A DNA stretch of 64,000 nucleotides from Treponema sp. UBA1793 (GTDB lineage: Bacteria > Spirochaetota > Spirochaetia > Treponematales > Treponemataceae): positions 34,707 to 98,706 of the forward strand of contig DCFX01000022.1 in assembly GCA_002314445.1 (NCBI GenBank), read 5' to 3'. Under the pieces are notes generated by a model, which saw nothing but the letters and a program-made list of their open reading frames with translations, did not search any database and was not told the origin of the DNA. This document shows positions 42,489 through 51,080 of the stretch, one piece after another. Both the position numbers and the translations under genes were made by a program. Numbering within the stretch: the first letter of the stretch is position 1; every line of letters begins with the position of its first letter.

Positions 42489-42926
42489 AGCTTCTTCCGC
42501 TTCCTGATTTTCAGAATCTCTTTCGTATTCATTTGCTGCGGCAGTAGTTGCTGCAGCAACATCGTTGAGTTCATTTCTGCTGTTTATCTTTTTTTCGAGC
42601 AATGGCTTGAATTCGATATGTTCTGCAATGATGGAGATGCTGCTTGTGTTTTTTCCGTCTGCTGTCTTCCACCGGTCCTGCTTGAGCCGGCCGACTACCC
42701 GCATGCCGCGCCCTTTTTCCGAGTGTGTCTGGCAGTATTCGGCAATTTTTCCGAATGCTTCGATATTGAAGTAGGAAACTTCTTCTACGCCTACTCCTTC
42801 GTTATTTTTGTAATAGCGATTGACTGCCAGCGGAATTTTACAGACTTTGCATCCGTGCGGCGTTTCCCTGAATTCAGGTTCCCTGGTGATATTACCTTCG
42901 AGAATAAGAGAATTTAACTGATTCAT
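42480..42926 (-). CDS. ssb: Single-stranded DNA-binding protein
   Basis: 148 residues. OB fold over the first 110 residues (LILEGNITREPEF, then VSYFNIEAFGKIAEYC, then GRGMRVVGRLKQDRW). The tail is short and acidic and ends EEALF, a variant of the usual DDDIPF partner-docking tip. AAGGAG precedes the ATG. Its 3' end overlaps that of the U32 gene. Confidence 0.92.
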   Translation of the reverse strand: MNQLNSLILEGNITREPEFRETPHGCKVCKIPLAVNRYYKNNEGVGVEEVSYFNIEAFGKIAEYCQTHSEKGRGMRVVGRLKQDRWKTADGKNTSSISIIAEHIEFKPLLEKKINSRNELNDVAAATTAAANEYERDSENQEAEEALF

Positions 42927-42961
42927 ACTTGATACTCCTTGAATTATTTTCCCGGCCGGGC

Positions 42962-42998
42962 AAAAAAAACGTCACAATCAAAAACTGAATTGTGACGT
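42962..42998 (-). terminator. Terminator between the 634-residue gene and ssb
   Basis: On the minus strand ACGTCACAAT and ATTGTGACGT form 10-base arms around a 10-base loop, followed by a run of T. Confidence 0.85.
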
Positions 42999-43065
42999 CG
43001 CTATATATATCGTTCTGAATGTTTATTTACGGATAACAGGATATCTGTTTTTGAAGAAAAATGTT

Positions 43066-44970
43066 TTAGCCGTTACCGACGAGGCGGATAATATAAAGCT
43101 GGATATATATATACAGTGCATCCTGATCAGAGATTTTCTGCATGTTCGGCGTTTTAACAAGAGATTCAGCAAGGCTTTCTATCCTGTTTACCGTGAATGT
43201 CTGTGCTGAAATAGTGTGAATAACTTTGCGCATATAATCACGGATGAGTGAATTAACATCCTCTGTAAGCTGTGCATGGGCTTCTTTTGTAATCAGTTTA
43301 TTCCACTGCTTGCTGTAAGAATCAAGTTCCCTGTCGATTGTCGAACCTTCTGGGACAAATTGAGCTTCGATTTCTTTTGCCGCTGCAGCAAGCGCTTCAC
43401 GCTTTGTCATGTTTTTCTTATTTTGTTTCAGACCTTTTTCCACTCTCAGGTCGTTATCTTCATTTTCCTGTTTTGCCGCATTCTTGCCTGATTTCGGTTT
43501 TCTCATAAAGAAACTGATAATCTGCGAGATTAATGGAATTGTGTACCAGAATGGCAGCATGATTTTTGCATTTGAAAGAATGGACTCGCTGTTAAGCATA
43601 AGCAGTTTGCTGTATGAGAGCAGATGTCCGTCCGAGAACAGTTTGAAATCACCGCCTTCCACGTCATTCTGCATTTCTATATCAAGCAGCGGAAGAAAAT
43701 TTGAATTAAGCAGCGCGTACAAAACAGGAGATGCGAGCCCAACTTCTTTTTTGAGGCATTCTTCAAATTGCTGTCTGTCGTGCATTTCCGGCAGTTTCTC
43801 GTAGTTACTTAAAATTTTAAACCACTTGTCGGTAAGGCTTTTTTCAACTATATCATGGGCTTCATTGCACAGGCGTACGATGAGCGGGAAAACTTTTGTC
43901 TTGTAAACGAAAAAGCGTGTGCCTGAATCAATTTTGAATACAAGAAGTTTTGGCAGCTCACTGTTTTTGCTTTCTGTTGTAAGAGTTTCAAGGAAGTTCT
44001 TGAGATCCTCGTCAGAATAACGGCCGTGCAGCGGAATACCTTTTTGGTCGGTAATTTTCAGAATCCCCTGCATGGAAAAAAAGTACGGCGGCTTGTTAAG
44101 CGCCTGTTCCAGATCATGCAGTGCATCCTGTTTCTGGTGCTGCTTTTGTATTCTGTTTTTGAGCATCATCATGTGAAATTCCGAAATGGATACGGACTGC
44201 AACAGGTTGACTTCCTCAATCGATCTGTCTTTTACTTTTTCAAAATCCTGGCGGATAAAATAACATAACTGGCTCCAGAAATAGAATGAATCACCTGATG
44301 TTTCCATAGACTGTAATGCGCTGTCTGGACGTGTTACAAACTGGTCAAAAAAAGTCTGCGTTGAAATTTCCTTGCCTGGATTTGCATTCCGCAGCTTTTT
44401 TAGAAAATAGTCGTGATATTCTTCCTTTTTAAGCATCGCACGGATCTTCGACATTGCCGCATCAGTAAGGACGTTTACGGGAACGCATGCCGGAAAAAGA
44501 ATCGACGGCGCATCATGGGGAAGCTGCACGCAGTATAAAAGCGGCGATTTCAGATCCTGCTTTCCAAACAATGCAGGGAGAATATCGGACGCACTCTGCC
44601 TGTCCAGGGCTTCCAACGGTACTTGTTTCGGTAAATCACCTATTGAAGGAAAAGGAATGGATGAATTAAGAGAAATTTCTTTATAGCGTTGTGCGTACTG
44701 CGCAGAAAAATACATAATGACGATAATTGTCTGGTTATTCGGAAAATGCTCAAGCATATAAACCAGATGTTTTTCTTCAAGCCCCTCAAGTTCTGCCTGA
44801 ACGGTATCTTCCGGGGTTCCAAGATATTTTACAAGGTCCGGCTGTTCTTCAACATGATGCTCTGCATATTTCCTAACAAAGTCACAGAAGTCGCGATAAT
44901 TTATAAAGGCTGATCCTTGTTTTGTTGCGTAAAACCGAAGAAGGGTACCTAAATTTGCAGATATAGACAT
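43066..44970 (-). CDS. Large hypothetical protein, 634 residues
   Basis: I do not recognise a family. The protein is largely helical and soluble-looking, with a hydrophobic stretch near residue 477 (MLPFWYTIPLISQIISFF) that may be one membrane segment. A Lys-rich linker follows (KNAAKQENEDNDLRVEKGLKQ), then a helical C-terminus. It has a leaderless promoter and its own terminator, so it is a single-gene unit lying between ssb and hisC. Its size and single-gene layout suggest a lineage-specific treponeme protein, which I cannot confirm. Confidence 0.8.
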   Translation of the reverse strand: MSISANLGTLLRFYATKQGSAFINYRDFCDFVRKYAEHHVEEQPDLVKYLGTPEDTVQAELEGLEEKHLVYMLEHFPNNQTIIVIMYFSAQYAQRYKEISLNSSIPFPSIGDLPKQVPLEALDRQSASDILPALFGKQDLKSPLLYCVQLPHDAPSILFPACVPVNVLTDAAMSKIRAMLKKEEYHDYFLKKLRNANPGKEISTQTFFDQFVTRPDSALQSMETSGDSFYFWSQLCYFIRQDFEKVKDRSIEEVNLLQSVSISEFHMMMLKNRIQKQHQKQDALHDLEQALNKPPYFFSMQGILKITDQKGIPLHGRYSDEDLKNFLETLTTESKNSELPKLLVFKIDSGTRFFVYKTKVFPLIVRLCNEAHDIVEKSLTDKWFKILSNYEKLPEMHDRQQFEECLKKEVGLASPVLYALLNSNFLPLLDIEMQNDVEGGDFKLFSDGHLLSYSKLLMLNSESILSNAKIMLPFWYTIPLISQIISFFMRKPKSGKNAAKQENEDNDLRVEKGLKQNKKNMTKREALAAAAKEIEAQFVPEGSTIDRELDSYSKQWNKLITKEAHAQLTEDVNSLIRDYMRKVIHTISAQTFTVNRIESLAESLVKTPNMQKISDQDALYIYIQLYIIRLVGNG

Positions 44971-44976
44971 GGCATT

Positions 44977-45005
44977 ATTGTATCAGGAAAAAAAGCTTTC
45001 CGCAA
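44977..45005 (-). promoter_or_regulatory. Leaderless promoter of the 634-residue gene
   Basis: On the minus strand TTGCGG (45005-45000), a 17-base spacer and TACAAT (44982-44977), 6 bases before the ATG at 44970. Confidence 0.7.
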
Positions 45006-45021
45006 CTTTATTTTTCAGGGC

Positions 45022-45050
45022 TTGAAGTGCATGTTGCATACGAATAAAAT
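45022..45050 (+). promoter_or_regulatory. Promoter of hisC
   Basis: TTGAAG (45022-45027), a 17-base spacer and TAAAAT (45045-45050). An AGAAGG ribosome site follows. Confidence 0.65.
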
Positions 45051-45076
45051 GGGATAATAAAATTAGAAGGTTTAAA

Positions 45077-46234
45077 ATGAATTCCAAACGTATGAAAAAT
45101 CTTCATCCGTATGTACCGGGTGAGCAGCCGGAAGACAGAGTATATGTAAAGCTCAATGCAAACGAGAATCCGTACCCGCCGTGTCCGGAAGTGATTTCCT
45201 CCATTACAGGTTTTGTGACAAGCCATCCTGAGAAGCTTGGCTTGTATCCGGATCCTGACTCTCGTGTACTGCATGAAGCAATTGCAGGTATGCTCAACAG
45301 AACAGGCGGCGTTCTTGCACGTGCTGTACCGGAGGGAAAGCAGTGCCGTCCGGCGGAACAGGACAGGATTCCGTTTACGGTAACACCTGATATGATTTAC
45401 AGCGGGAATGGCAGCGATGAAGTCCTTTCATTCGTTTTTTATGCTTTTTTTGACTGTGGAACAAAACTTGTTGTGCCTGAGTTTTCATACAGTTTTTACC
45501 CGGTATACGGCGGTTTTTATAATATTCCCCTTGATCCCGTAAAGCTCAACAGCGACTGGACTCTCGACACGGTGAAGATGACTGCACATGAAAAGCGCAA
45601 TAAATCCGGTATTATATTTGCAAACCCGAATGCACCTACCGGACGCGGCTTGACGCGCAGCCAGGTGCGTGAGATGATCCGGAATACGCGGAGCGATAAA
45701 GTATTCGTTGTCGATGAAGCCTATGTGGATTTCGGCGGCGAGAGCTGCATTCCGCTGCTTGCCGAATTCCCGAACCTTGTCATAGTCCGTACATTCAGCA
45801 AAAGTTTATGCAGCGCGGGAATGCGTCTTGGATATATTGTTGCGTCACCGGAACTTGTACAGGCTGTGACAACAGTTAAAAACTCGCTCAATCATTTTCC
45901 GATAGATGCCGTAGCGCAGGTTGCAGGAACCGCGGCCTGCTGCAACGATGCATATTATGCTGGCTGTGCAGGAAAAATAGCGTATGAACGTGAAAAATTC
46001 AGTGCCTTTCTCACAGCCCGCGGCTGGAATGTGCTGCCGTCGCAGACAAATTTTGTGTTTGCCGAGAAACCGGGTATTGACGGCGGGGCAGCGTATCGTA
46101 AGATAAAAGAACAGGGAATTCTGGTGCGTCATTTCGCGACGAAAGGTATAGAAAACTATCTGCGCATAACGATTGGGACACCGGAACAAATGAAAAAACT
46201 CTGCGATGCAGTAGAAAAAATTACTGATTGTTAA
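45077..46234 (+). CDS. hisC: Histidinol-phosphate aminotransferase family protein
   Basis: PLP-dependent transferase of 385 residues, fold type I. KLNANENPYPPCP near residue 26, YSGNGSDEVL near 116, FANPNAPTGRG near 180, and the PLP Lys in RTFSKSLCSAGMRLGYI near 238. An extra loop of about 25 residues (near 80-105, RTGGVLARAVPEG...) is not usual in HisC. No other his genes are near, so it could also act on another imidazole or aromatic substrate. Confidence 0.87.
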   Translation: MNSKRMKNLHPYVPGEQPEDRVYVKLNANENPYPPCPEVISSITGFVTSHPEKLGLYPDPDSRVLHEAIAGMLNRTGGVLARAVPEGKQCRPAEQDRIPFTVTPDMIYSGNGSDEVLSFVFYAFFDCGTKLVVPEFSYSFYPVYGGFYNIPLDPVKLNSDWTLDTVKMTAHEKRNKSGIIFANPNAPTGRGLTRSQVREMIRNTRSDKVFVVDEAYVDFGGESCIPLLAEFPNLVIVRTFSKSLCSAGMRLGYIVASPELVQAVTTVKNSLNHFPIDAVAQVAGTAACCNDAYYAGCAGKIAYEREKFSAFLTARGWNVLPSQTNFVFAEKPGIDGGAAYRKIKEQGILVRHFATKGIENYLRITIGTPEQMKKLCDAVEKITDC

Positions 46235-46250
46235 GGTAAGGAGTATTTGT

Positions 46251-46943
46251 ATGAGGTTTTTAGTAATATCAGATTTGCACGGAAATATACCGATGCTTAA
46301 CAAACTTGATGATGAGTTCAAGGCTGCTGATGCTGTACTTTTTGCGGGTGACTTTGCCGAGGTCGGGCATACGGAAACCGGAAAACCTTCGATGGAAGCA
46401 TTATGCAAAAAACATGAATTGATTTTTTCTGTAATCGGAAACTGTGACGAACCGTCATTTCTTGAAGAGCTTGAAAAGCAGGATATAAGTGTAGAAAATA
46501 CATTGGTGTATCACGACGGGCTGTATTTTGCCGGAAGCGGCGGCGGCAGTAAATTTACCGGTACAACGCCGAATGAGCGCACGGATGAAGAACTGCTGGC
46601 GGATTTTGATATTGTAGGGAACACGAAGGATGGGGCTGATAAAAACGGACGCTGGGACAGCCTGATCCTTATTATGCACAATCCCCCGAAGGATACAAAG
46701 TGTGATGAAGTCAGTCCTTCCGTGCATGTCGGTTCGCCGCTGCTGCGCAAATTTATTGAAGATAAGGAACCTCTCGCCGTTATTACAGGACACATCCATG
46801 AAGCCGCTGCAATAGATAAGATTAACGATACCGTTATCATCAATCCCGGGCCTCTTGCCGGCGGTTTTTATGCTGTTATGGAGACTGCAAAAGACAGCAG
46901 CGGCTGGAAAGTGACGAAAGCAGAGCTGTATAGAACAGCATAG
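46251..46943 (+). CDS. Metallophosphoesterase (YfcE-like)
   Basis: 230 residues. SDLHGN at the start, AGDFAEVG near residue 32, GNCDE near 63, MHNPP near 142 and TGHIHEA near 180 give the two-metal site of calcineurin-like phosphoesterases. Likely a phosphodiesterase; substrate unknown. AAGGAG precedes the ATG, 16 bases after hisC, so the genes are probably co-transcribed. Confidence 0.88.
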   Translation: MRFLVISDLHGNIPMLNKLDDEFKAADAVLFAGDFAEVGHTETGKPSMEALCKKHELIFSVIGNCDEPSFLEELEKQDISVENTLVYHDGLYFAGSGGGSKFTGTTPNERTDEELLADFDIVGNTKDGADKNGRWDSLILIMHNPPKDTKCDEVSPSVHVGSPLLRKFIEDKEPLAVITGHIHEAAAIDKINDTVIINPGPLAGGFYAVMETAKDSSGWKVTKAELYRTA

Positions 46944-46960
46944 CGGATTATCTGTGCGGG

Positions 46961-47947
46961 CTACCTGCCCGTGCAGATTCTGAATCCCATATAATTGTAT
47001 ACTTCGTTTGGATCATAAGAATAGCGGTCTCCTGTGCAGATAAAATCTGTGTAGGGTGACCAGCTGCCTCCGCGGCTTACTCTTTGGGAGCCGTATTTCG
47101 GGCCTTCCGCCCGTTCACCCTTTTTCTGTTCTGTATAATCGGCAAACCAGTCCCAGCAGAATTCAAGTACATTACCGCTCATATCGTAAATACCCGCTCC
47201 GTTTGCATTTCCGGAACCGGCTGCGGGGGGCGCATCAGGCGTGAACAAAGTGCCCGCCGTTCCAACGGTTTGTGTCCCGCCCGTGTTCATGTCAAACCAT
47301 GCGACAAGAGTCTCGCTTTTGTGAACGTCGTCTTTGCCGTCGGCATCGACAAGGCCGCTGGCAAAATCGCCTCTCTGAAATCCCGATTTGGTGACGCGGG
47401 CAGCATATTCCCATTCCGTTTCAGTCGGAAGTCTGTAACCGTCTGCATTCCAGTCGCATACGGCAAGATCGCAGGAAGAAGTGTCGGAGGAGTCCCTCAA
47501 TATGTCTCCTTTATAGGAATAACAAGGGGTCTTTCCTTCAATTTCGCTGAGTGCATTGCACCAGACGATTGCGTCGTACCAGCTTATCATGGTGACCGGC
47601 TGCCTGCCGTTTATATCAGTCGGGGCAGCACCCCGCCTGCCTGTGGAACCTTCCTGTCCCGGATTTGCAAACACATATCCGCATTTTTCCGCTTCAATTC
47701 TTGTACGGAACCAGAGCGAGTATGTGGTTTCATATTTATTAATTTTAAAAGGTTCGACGGAACGCCGGGCTGTGAAAGACTGACTGTTTTCACCGATGAT
47801 AAAAACCGATCCTTTTCCACCGGATTTGTCAGCAAGCTGTACCATGTCAATATCCTGAAAAGAACCGGCAGCCGGCTGTGCGGAAAGTGCAGACGTCATT
47901 GAAACAATCATCATCGTTATAATTGATATACGAAAATTCTTTTTCAT
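46961..47947 (-). CDS. Secreted FGE-sulfatase (SUMF1-like) domain protein
   Basis: About 328 residues after a signal peptide ending ALSAQ near residue 25. The formylglycine-generating-enzyme fold is clear: INKYETTYSLWFRT, PVTMISWYDAIVWCNALS, YRLPTETEWEYAAR, GIYDMSGNVLEFCWDW and RGGSWSPYTDF. Treponemes often carry several such domains in surface or periplasmic proteins whose targets are unknown. ATG 47947 has AGGAAGG upstream and lies 1 base after the corA stop, so the two are coupled. Confidence 0.88.
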   Translation of the reverse strand: MKKNFRISIITMMIVSMTSALSAQPAAGSFQDIDMVQLADKSGGKGSVFIIGENSQSFTARRSVEPFKINKYETTYSLWFRTRIEAEKCGYVFANPGQEGSTGRRGAAPTDINGRQPVTMISWYDAIVWCNALSEIEGKTPCYSYKGDILRDSSDTSSCDLAVCDWNADGYRLPTETEWEYAARVTKSGFQRGDFASGLVDADGKDDVHKSETLVAWFDMNTGGTQTVGTAGTLFTPDAPPAAGSGNANGAGIYDMSGNVLEFCWDWFADYTEQKKGERAEGPKYGSQRVSRGGSWSPYTDFICTGDRYSYDPNEVYNYMGFRICTGR

Positions 47948-47948
47948 T

Positions 47949-48920
47949 TTATACCTTCCTCTTTCTTGGAAATTTGCTTGTAGAAGGCCGGTCCCGGAGT
48001 ATACGGGCAGTAACGATCGTTGTGAACAGGCAGACTCCCGATATAATAAGCATACCAAGCCATCCGCTTCTTGCAAAAGGAAGCGGAACGTTCATGCCGA
48101 AAAAACTTGTTATAAAAGTCGGAACCATCAGTACAAGGTTTATGACTGTCAGCTTTTTCATAATGATATTAAGATTGTTTGAAATGACGGAAGTAAATGT
48201 ATCCATGAGTCCTGCGAGAATGTTACTGTACGTATCAGCCATACCTATAGCCTGTCGGTTATCGATTTCGACATCGTCAAGACACTCGTTATCATCATCA
48301 TCCAGTGTTAATAATTTTGTTTTGCGCAGTTTCATGAGCAGCAGCTGGTTGCTTGAGAGGGATGTGGTGAAGTACTCGAGCGACTTCTGCAGATTGAGCA
48401 TTTTGATAATTTCTTTGTTTTCAATGGAACCCTGAAGCTCTTTCTGGATTATGGACGACTGCTTGTTTATATCCTTGAGGTAATGTAGATACGTAGTATC
48501 CGTACGGCTCAGGAGACGGATGATGAAAGACGGAAAATCAGCCAGTGTAATGCTTTTTATACGTCCTGATGAAATATCTTCAAGTACATCGCAATTTGCA
48601 CCGCATATTGTGATGATCGTTTTACCTTCAAGTATAATACCCAGCGGAATAGCATAGTATGGAACATCTGCATTTGCGTCATAAATCGGAATACGCACGA
48701 TAGTGAGTACATACGTATCTCCGTCTTCAATACGTGAAAGTTCATCAGGATCGAGAATGTCCGTTATGTGTTCATAATCAATACCACAGCTGGCTTCAAG
48801 CAGTGATGCGTCTATATTTGTGACATTGCGTGCATCAACCCACACCGGTTTTGATTCGTCGATCTGACTTTTGTCTATGCGGATGAATTGCCCGTCTCTC
48901 TGCTGCCAGTATGTTATCAT
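47949..48920 (-). CDS. CorA family magnesium/divalent metal transporter
   Basis: 323 residues. A cytoplasmic N-terminal domain (about 1-255) is followed by two helices. The selectivity motif GMN (FFGMNVP near residue 275) lies at the end of the first helix. Moves Mg2+ or a related ion into the cell. GGAAAGG precedes the ATG. It is transcribed ahead of the FGE-like gene. Confidence 0.93.
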   Translation of the reverse strand: MITYWQQRDGQFIRIDKSQIDESKPVWVDARNVTNIDASLLEASCGIDYEHITDILDPDELSRIEDGDTYVLTIVRIPIYDANADVPYYAIPLGIILEGKTIITICGANCDVLEDISSGRIKSITLADFPSFIIRLLSRTDTTYLHYLKDINKQSSIIQKELQGSIENKEIIKMLNLQKSLEYFTTSLSSNQLLLMKLRKTKLLTLDDDDNECLDDVEIDNRQAIGMADTYSNILAGLMDTFTSVISNNLNIIMKKLTVINLVLMVPTFITSFFGMNVPLPFARSGWLGMLIISGVCLFTTIVTARILRDRPSTSKFPRKRKV

Positions 48921-49089
48921 ATGTCTGCTACCTTTCCAAAATAGTAACAGAAAAGACTGTAAAGAGCAACAAAACAGGAAAAGAACCTGAAAATCATTTT
49001 TTTACCTGAAAACTTCCGGTTTTCATCATTTTTGAACGATTTAAAGAGCAGGAATAAACGACTGGGATTTATTTTGCAGGAGATGATTG

Positions 49090-50241
49090 ATGAGAGCGCA
49101 GGCAGATTATGTGATTGGCAGCGATGTACGGGGCAGAAAACAGGCAGAAAGTGAAGAAAACACAGAACCATCTGCTGTTTTTCATGAACAGGAGGGAGAT
49201 ACAGGAAGCATTGTACTCGATGAATTGCTGAAAGAGGCTTTAAGAACGGGTGCTTCCAGTATACATATAGAAGAAACGGGAATCCGTTTCAGAATATGCG
49301 GACGCCTGCGTAAAGTGAAGGAACTACGGAATGTACAGGCGTCCGGCATTATCCAGAAGATAAAACAGCTTGCATATATTGATATTTCTGAAAAACAATA
49401 CGTTCCTGAGAGTTCGTTTGTCTATAACGCTGGAAAACTGCTACACATACGGGTTTCCTGTATGCGCGCGTTATATGCATCGGGCTCAGCGGAATCTGTC
49501 GTTCTGCATCTTTTTGATCAGAGCTGCATTCCGTTTTCGCTCGGGCAGCTTGGAATGGACGGACTGCAGGTTCAAAAGCTTTCCGTAATGTGCAGGGAAA
49601 ATTCCGGGCTCATACTTATCGGAGGAACAGCATGTTCCGGAAAATCTACAACAGCAGCTGCATTGCTTCTGCATATACAGCATGAAAACAGTAACCGGAA
49701 AAAGATAGTGAACCTGGAAAATCCGCCGGAATATATCCTTCCCGGTATAATCCAGATTCAAAGCGGTGGAAATGAAAAGTGGTGCAGTCCGGAAACACTT
49801 TATCATGTTCTCAGGCAGTATCCCGATGTAATCATGGCAGGGGATATAACGGATGGAGAAAGGGCAGCGGCAGCAGTACATGCCGCCGCCGCCGGGTGCC
49901 TTGTACTTGCAGTACTCAATTCGGCTGGTACGGCGGAAGCTGTCATGCGTATGCTTGCTTTCGGGATAAGTCCTGCGGTGCTGGCTGTTGTACTGAAAGG
50001 AATTGTCATTCAGCAGATTGTTTACAGAGAGGAACATGCTGTCTTACTAGCTGATGTAGCGGCTGTCAGGGATAAGTTTCAGGAGACAATTATCAATTCT
50101 TATACGGCAGAAGATCTGAATAATTGTTTTTCGCACTGCACGAATGTAGTAAGTCAGGTTTCAAAATCCATAAAGCGGCTTGCATCGCCGGTGTATACGG
50201 GGTTACGTGAGAGTGCGGATACGGAAAAAATATGTGTATGA
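49090..50241 (+). CDS. Degenerate PilB/GspE-like ATPase
   Basis: 383 residues. The N-terminal domain (about 40-140) fits the secretion-ATPase N2 fold (LLKEALRTGASSIHIEE). Walker A is GGTACSGKSTT near residue 179. The Asp box reads VNLENPPEYILPG, Walker B reads VIMAGDITDGE and the His box reads AAAGCLVLAVLNSAGT, where the usual His is Asn. No CxxC zinc module follows. There are no other type II/IV secretion genes nearby. It may hydrolyse ATP poorly or be a regulator. ATG 49090 has AGGAG 7 bases upstream. Confidence 0.8.
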   Translation: MRAQADYVIGSDVRGRKQAESEENTEPSAVFHEQEGDTGSIVLDELLKEALRTGASSIHIEETGIRFRICGRLRKVKELRNVQASGIIQKIKQLAYIDISEKQYVPESSFVYNAGKLLHIRVSCMRALYASGSAESVVLHLFDQSCIPFSLGQLGMDGLQVQKLSVMCRENSGLILIGGTACSGKSTTAAALLLHIQHENSNRKKIVNLENPPEYILPGIIQIQSGGNEKWCSPETLYHVLRQYPDVIMAGDITDGERAAAAVHAAAAGCLVLAVLNSAGTAEAVMRMLAFGISPAVLAVVLKGIVIQQIVYREEHAVLLADVAAVRDKFQETIINSYTAEDLNNCFSHCTNVVSQVSKSIKRLASPVYTGLRESADTEKICV

Positions 50242-50279
50242 AAATGAAACAGGATGCTTAATAAATTGGAGGATAAAGA

Positions 50280-50570
50280 ATGGAAAATGGAAAAAATGAA
50301 AAACCGGATGAGCCTTTGGTTAAAAAACTCGGACAATCTTTATACGGGAGACGGCCTCATGAAACGGGAGTGAATATAATGCCGCGCTTTAAAGGTGTAT
50401 TTCTTCTTTCTGATAATCTGCTGCGGGCGCGCAGAAAATGTCGGTATTCCGGGGGAGGAAGATATTGTATCCAGTTCAGAAAAAGCGGCACAAATTATCT
50501 GCTCGGAATACAGCGCCGGAAAATTTCTGAAAAGGGAATATCCATACCTCACAGGGAATTCAAAAAATGA
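50280..50570 (+). CDS. Short hypothetical protein, 96 residues
   Basis: Excellent GGAGG ribosome site and ATG at 50280. The first 38 residues look protein-like (MENGKNEKPDEPLVKK). Beyond 50390 the frame becomes Arg/Lys-rich, while a second frame (50395-50577, GTG start) has more natural composition and a hydrophobic start (FFFLIICCGRAENVG). Either the gene ends differently, or a base is wrong, or two short genes overlap. The ATGA overlap with the next gene at 50567 argues that some frame here is translated. Confidence 0.4.
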   Translation: MENGKNEKPDEPLVKKLGQSLYGRRPHETGVNIMPRFKGVFLLSDNLLRARRKCRYSGGGRYCIQFRKSGTNYLLGIQRRKISEKGISIPHREFKK

Positions 50571-51004
50571 GAAATAAAACAAATATCTTCATATTTATTC
50601 TGTTTTTGCTTATTGGAAATTATGCTTCTTATTCCCAGAACAAGCGGCCGTATTATATGCAGGGAGAAGTTTCAATTTCTTCAGATACCGGTGATTTTAA
50701 ATATGCAGGAATAAATATCACATTTTACAATAATACGGAAAAAGGTATCAAAAAAGTTGTACTTGTTTTATTCCTGTCCGGACAGGATGACAGTTCATCG
50801 TTTTCGGGAGACAATCGCATAGTTTCAGAATATACAAAGAACATTGACCCACTCAGTACTGCAGAATTCTGCATAAGTCTTGACGACTATATTGCAGTTA
50901 TTCCAGATGAGCCTTACCAAATCGACAGTTTGTATGCAGTCAGAATCGAATACGAAGACGGTTCCGTATGGGATGACCCTTACGGCATATATGCCGTACA
51001 ATAG
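50567..51004 (+). CDS. Secreted hypothetical protein, 145 residues
   Basis: Signal peptide at about 1-24 (IFIFILFLLIGNYAS, then YSQ). The mature part is beta-rich with many acidic and aromatic residues: GEVSISSDTGDFKYAGINITFYN, then KKVVLVLFLSG. This resembles small periplasmic or surface proteins with an Ig-like fold, but I cannot name a family. The start overlaps the end of the previous frame. A perfect 13-base terminator-like dyad follows. Confidence 0.75.
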   Translation: MRNKTNIFIFILFLLIGNYASYSQNKRPYYMQGEVSISSDTGDFKYAGINITFYNNTEKGIKKVVLVLFLSGQDDSSSFSGDNRIVSEYTKNIDPLSTAEFCISLDDYIAVIPDEPYQIDSLYAVRIEYEDGSVWDDPYGIYAVQ

Positions 51005-51020
51005 CAGGTGTGCCGTATAA

Positions 51021-51059
51021 AACAGCCGTCCCGTGAGTGAAACTTCCGGGACGGCTGTT
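51021..51059. terminator. Bidirectional terminator between convergent genes
   Basis: AACAGCCGTCCCG and CGGGACGGCTGTT, perfect 13-base arms. T-runs are short on both sides (TTTTATAC on the minus strand). Confidence 0.7.
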
Positions 51060-51080
51060 CTGATCCATTCTTTTATACTT

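Noticed and set aside
47084..47902. Plus-strand 272-residue frame
   Set aside because: It is antisense to the FGE-like gene, whose domain motifs are clear.
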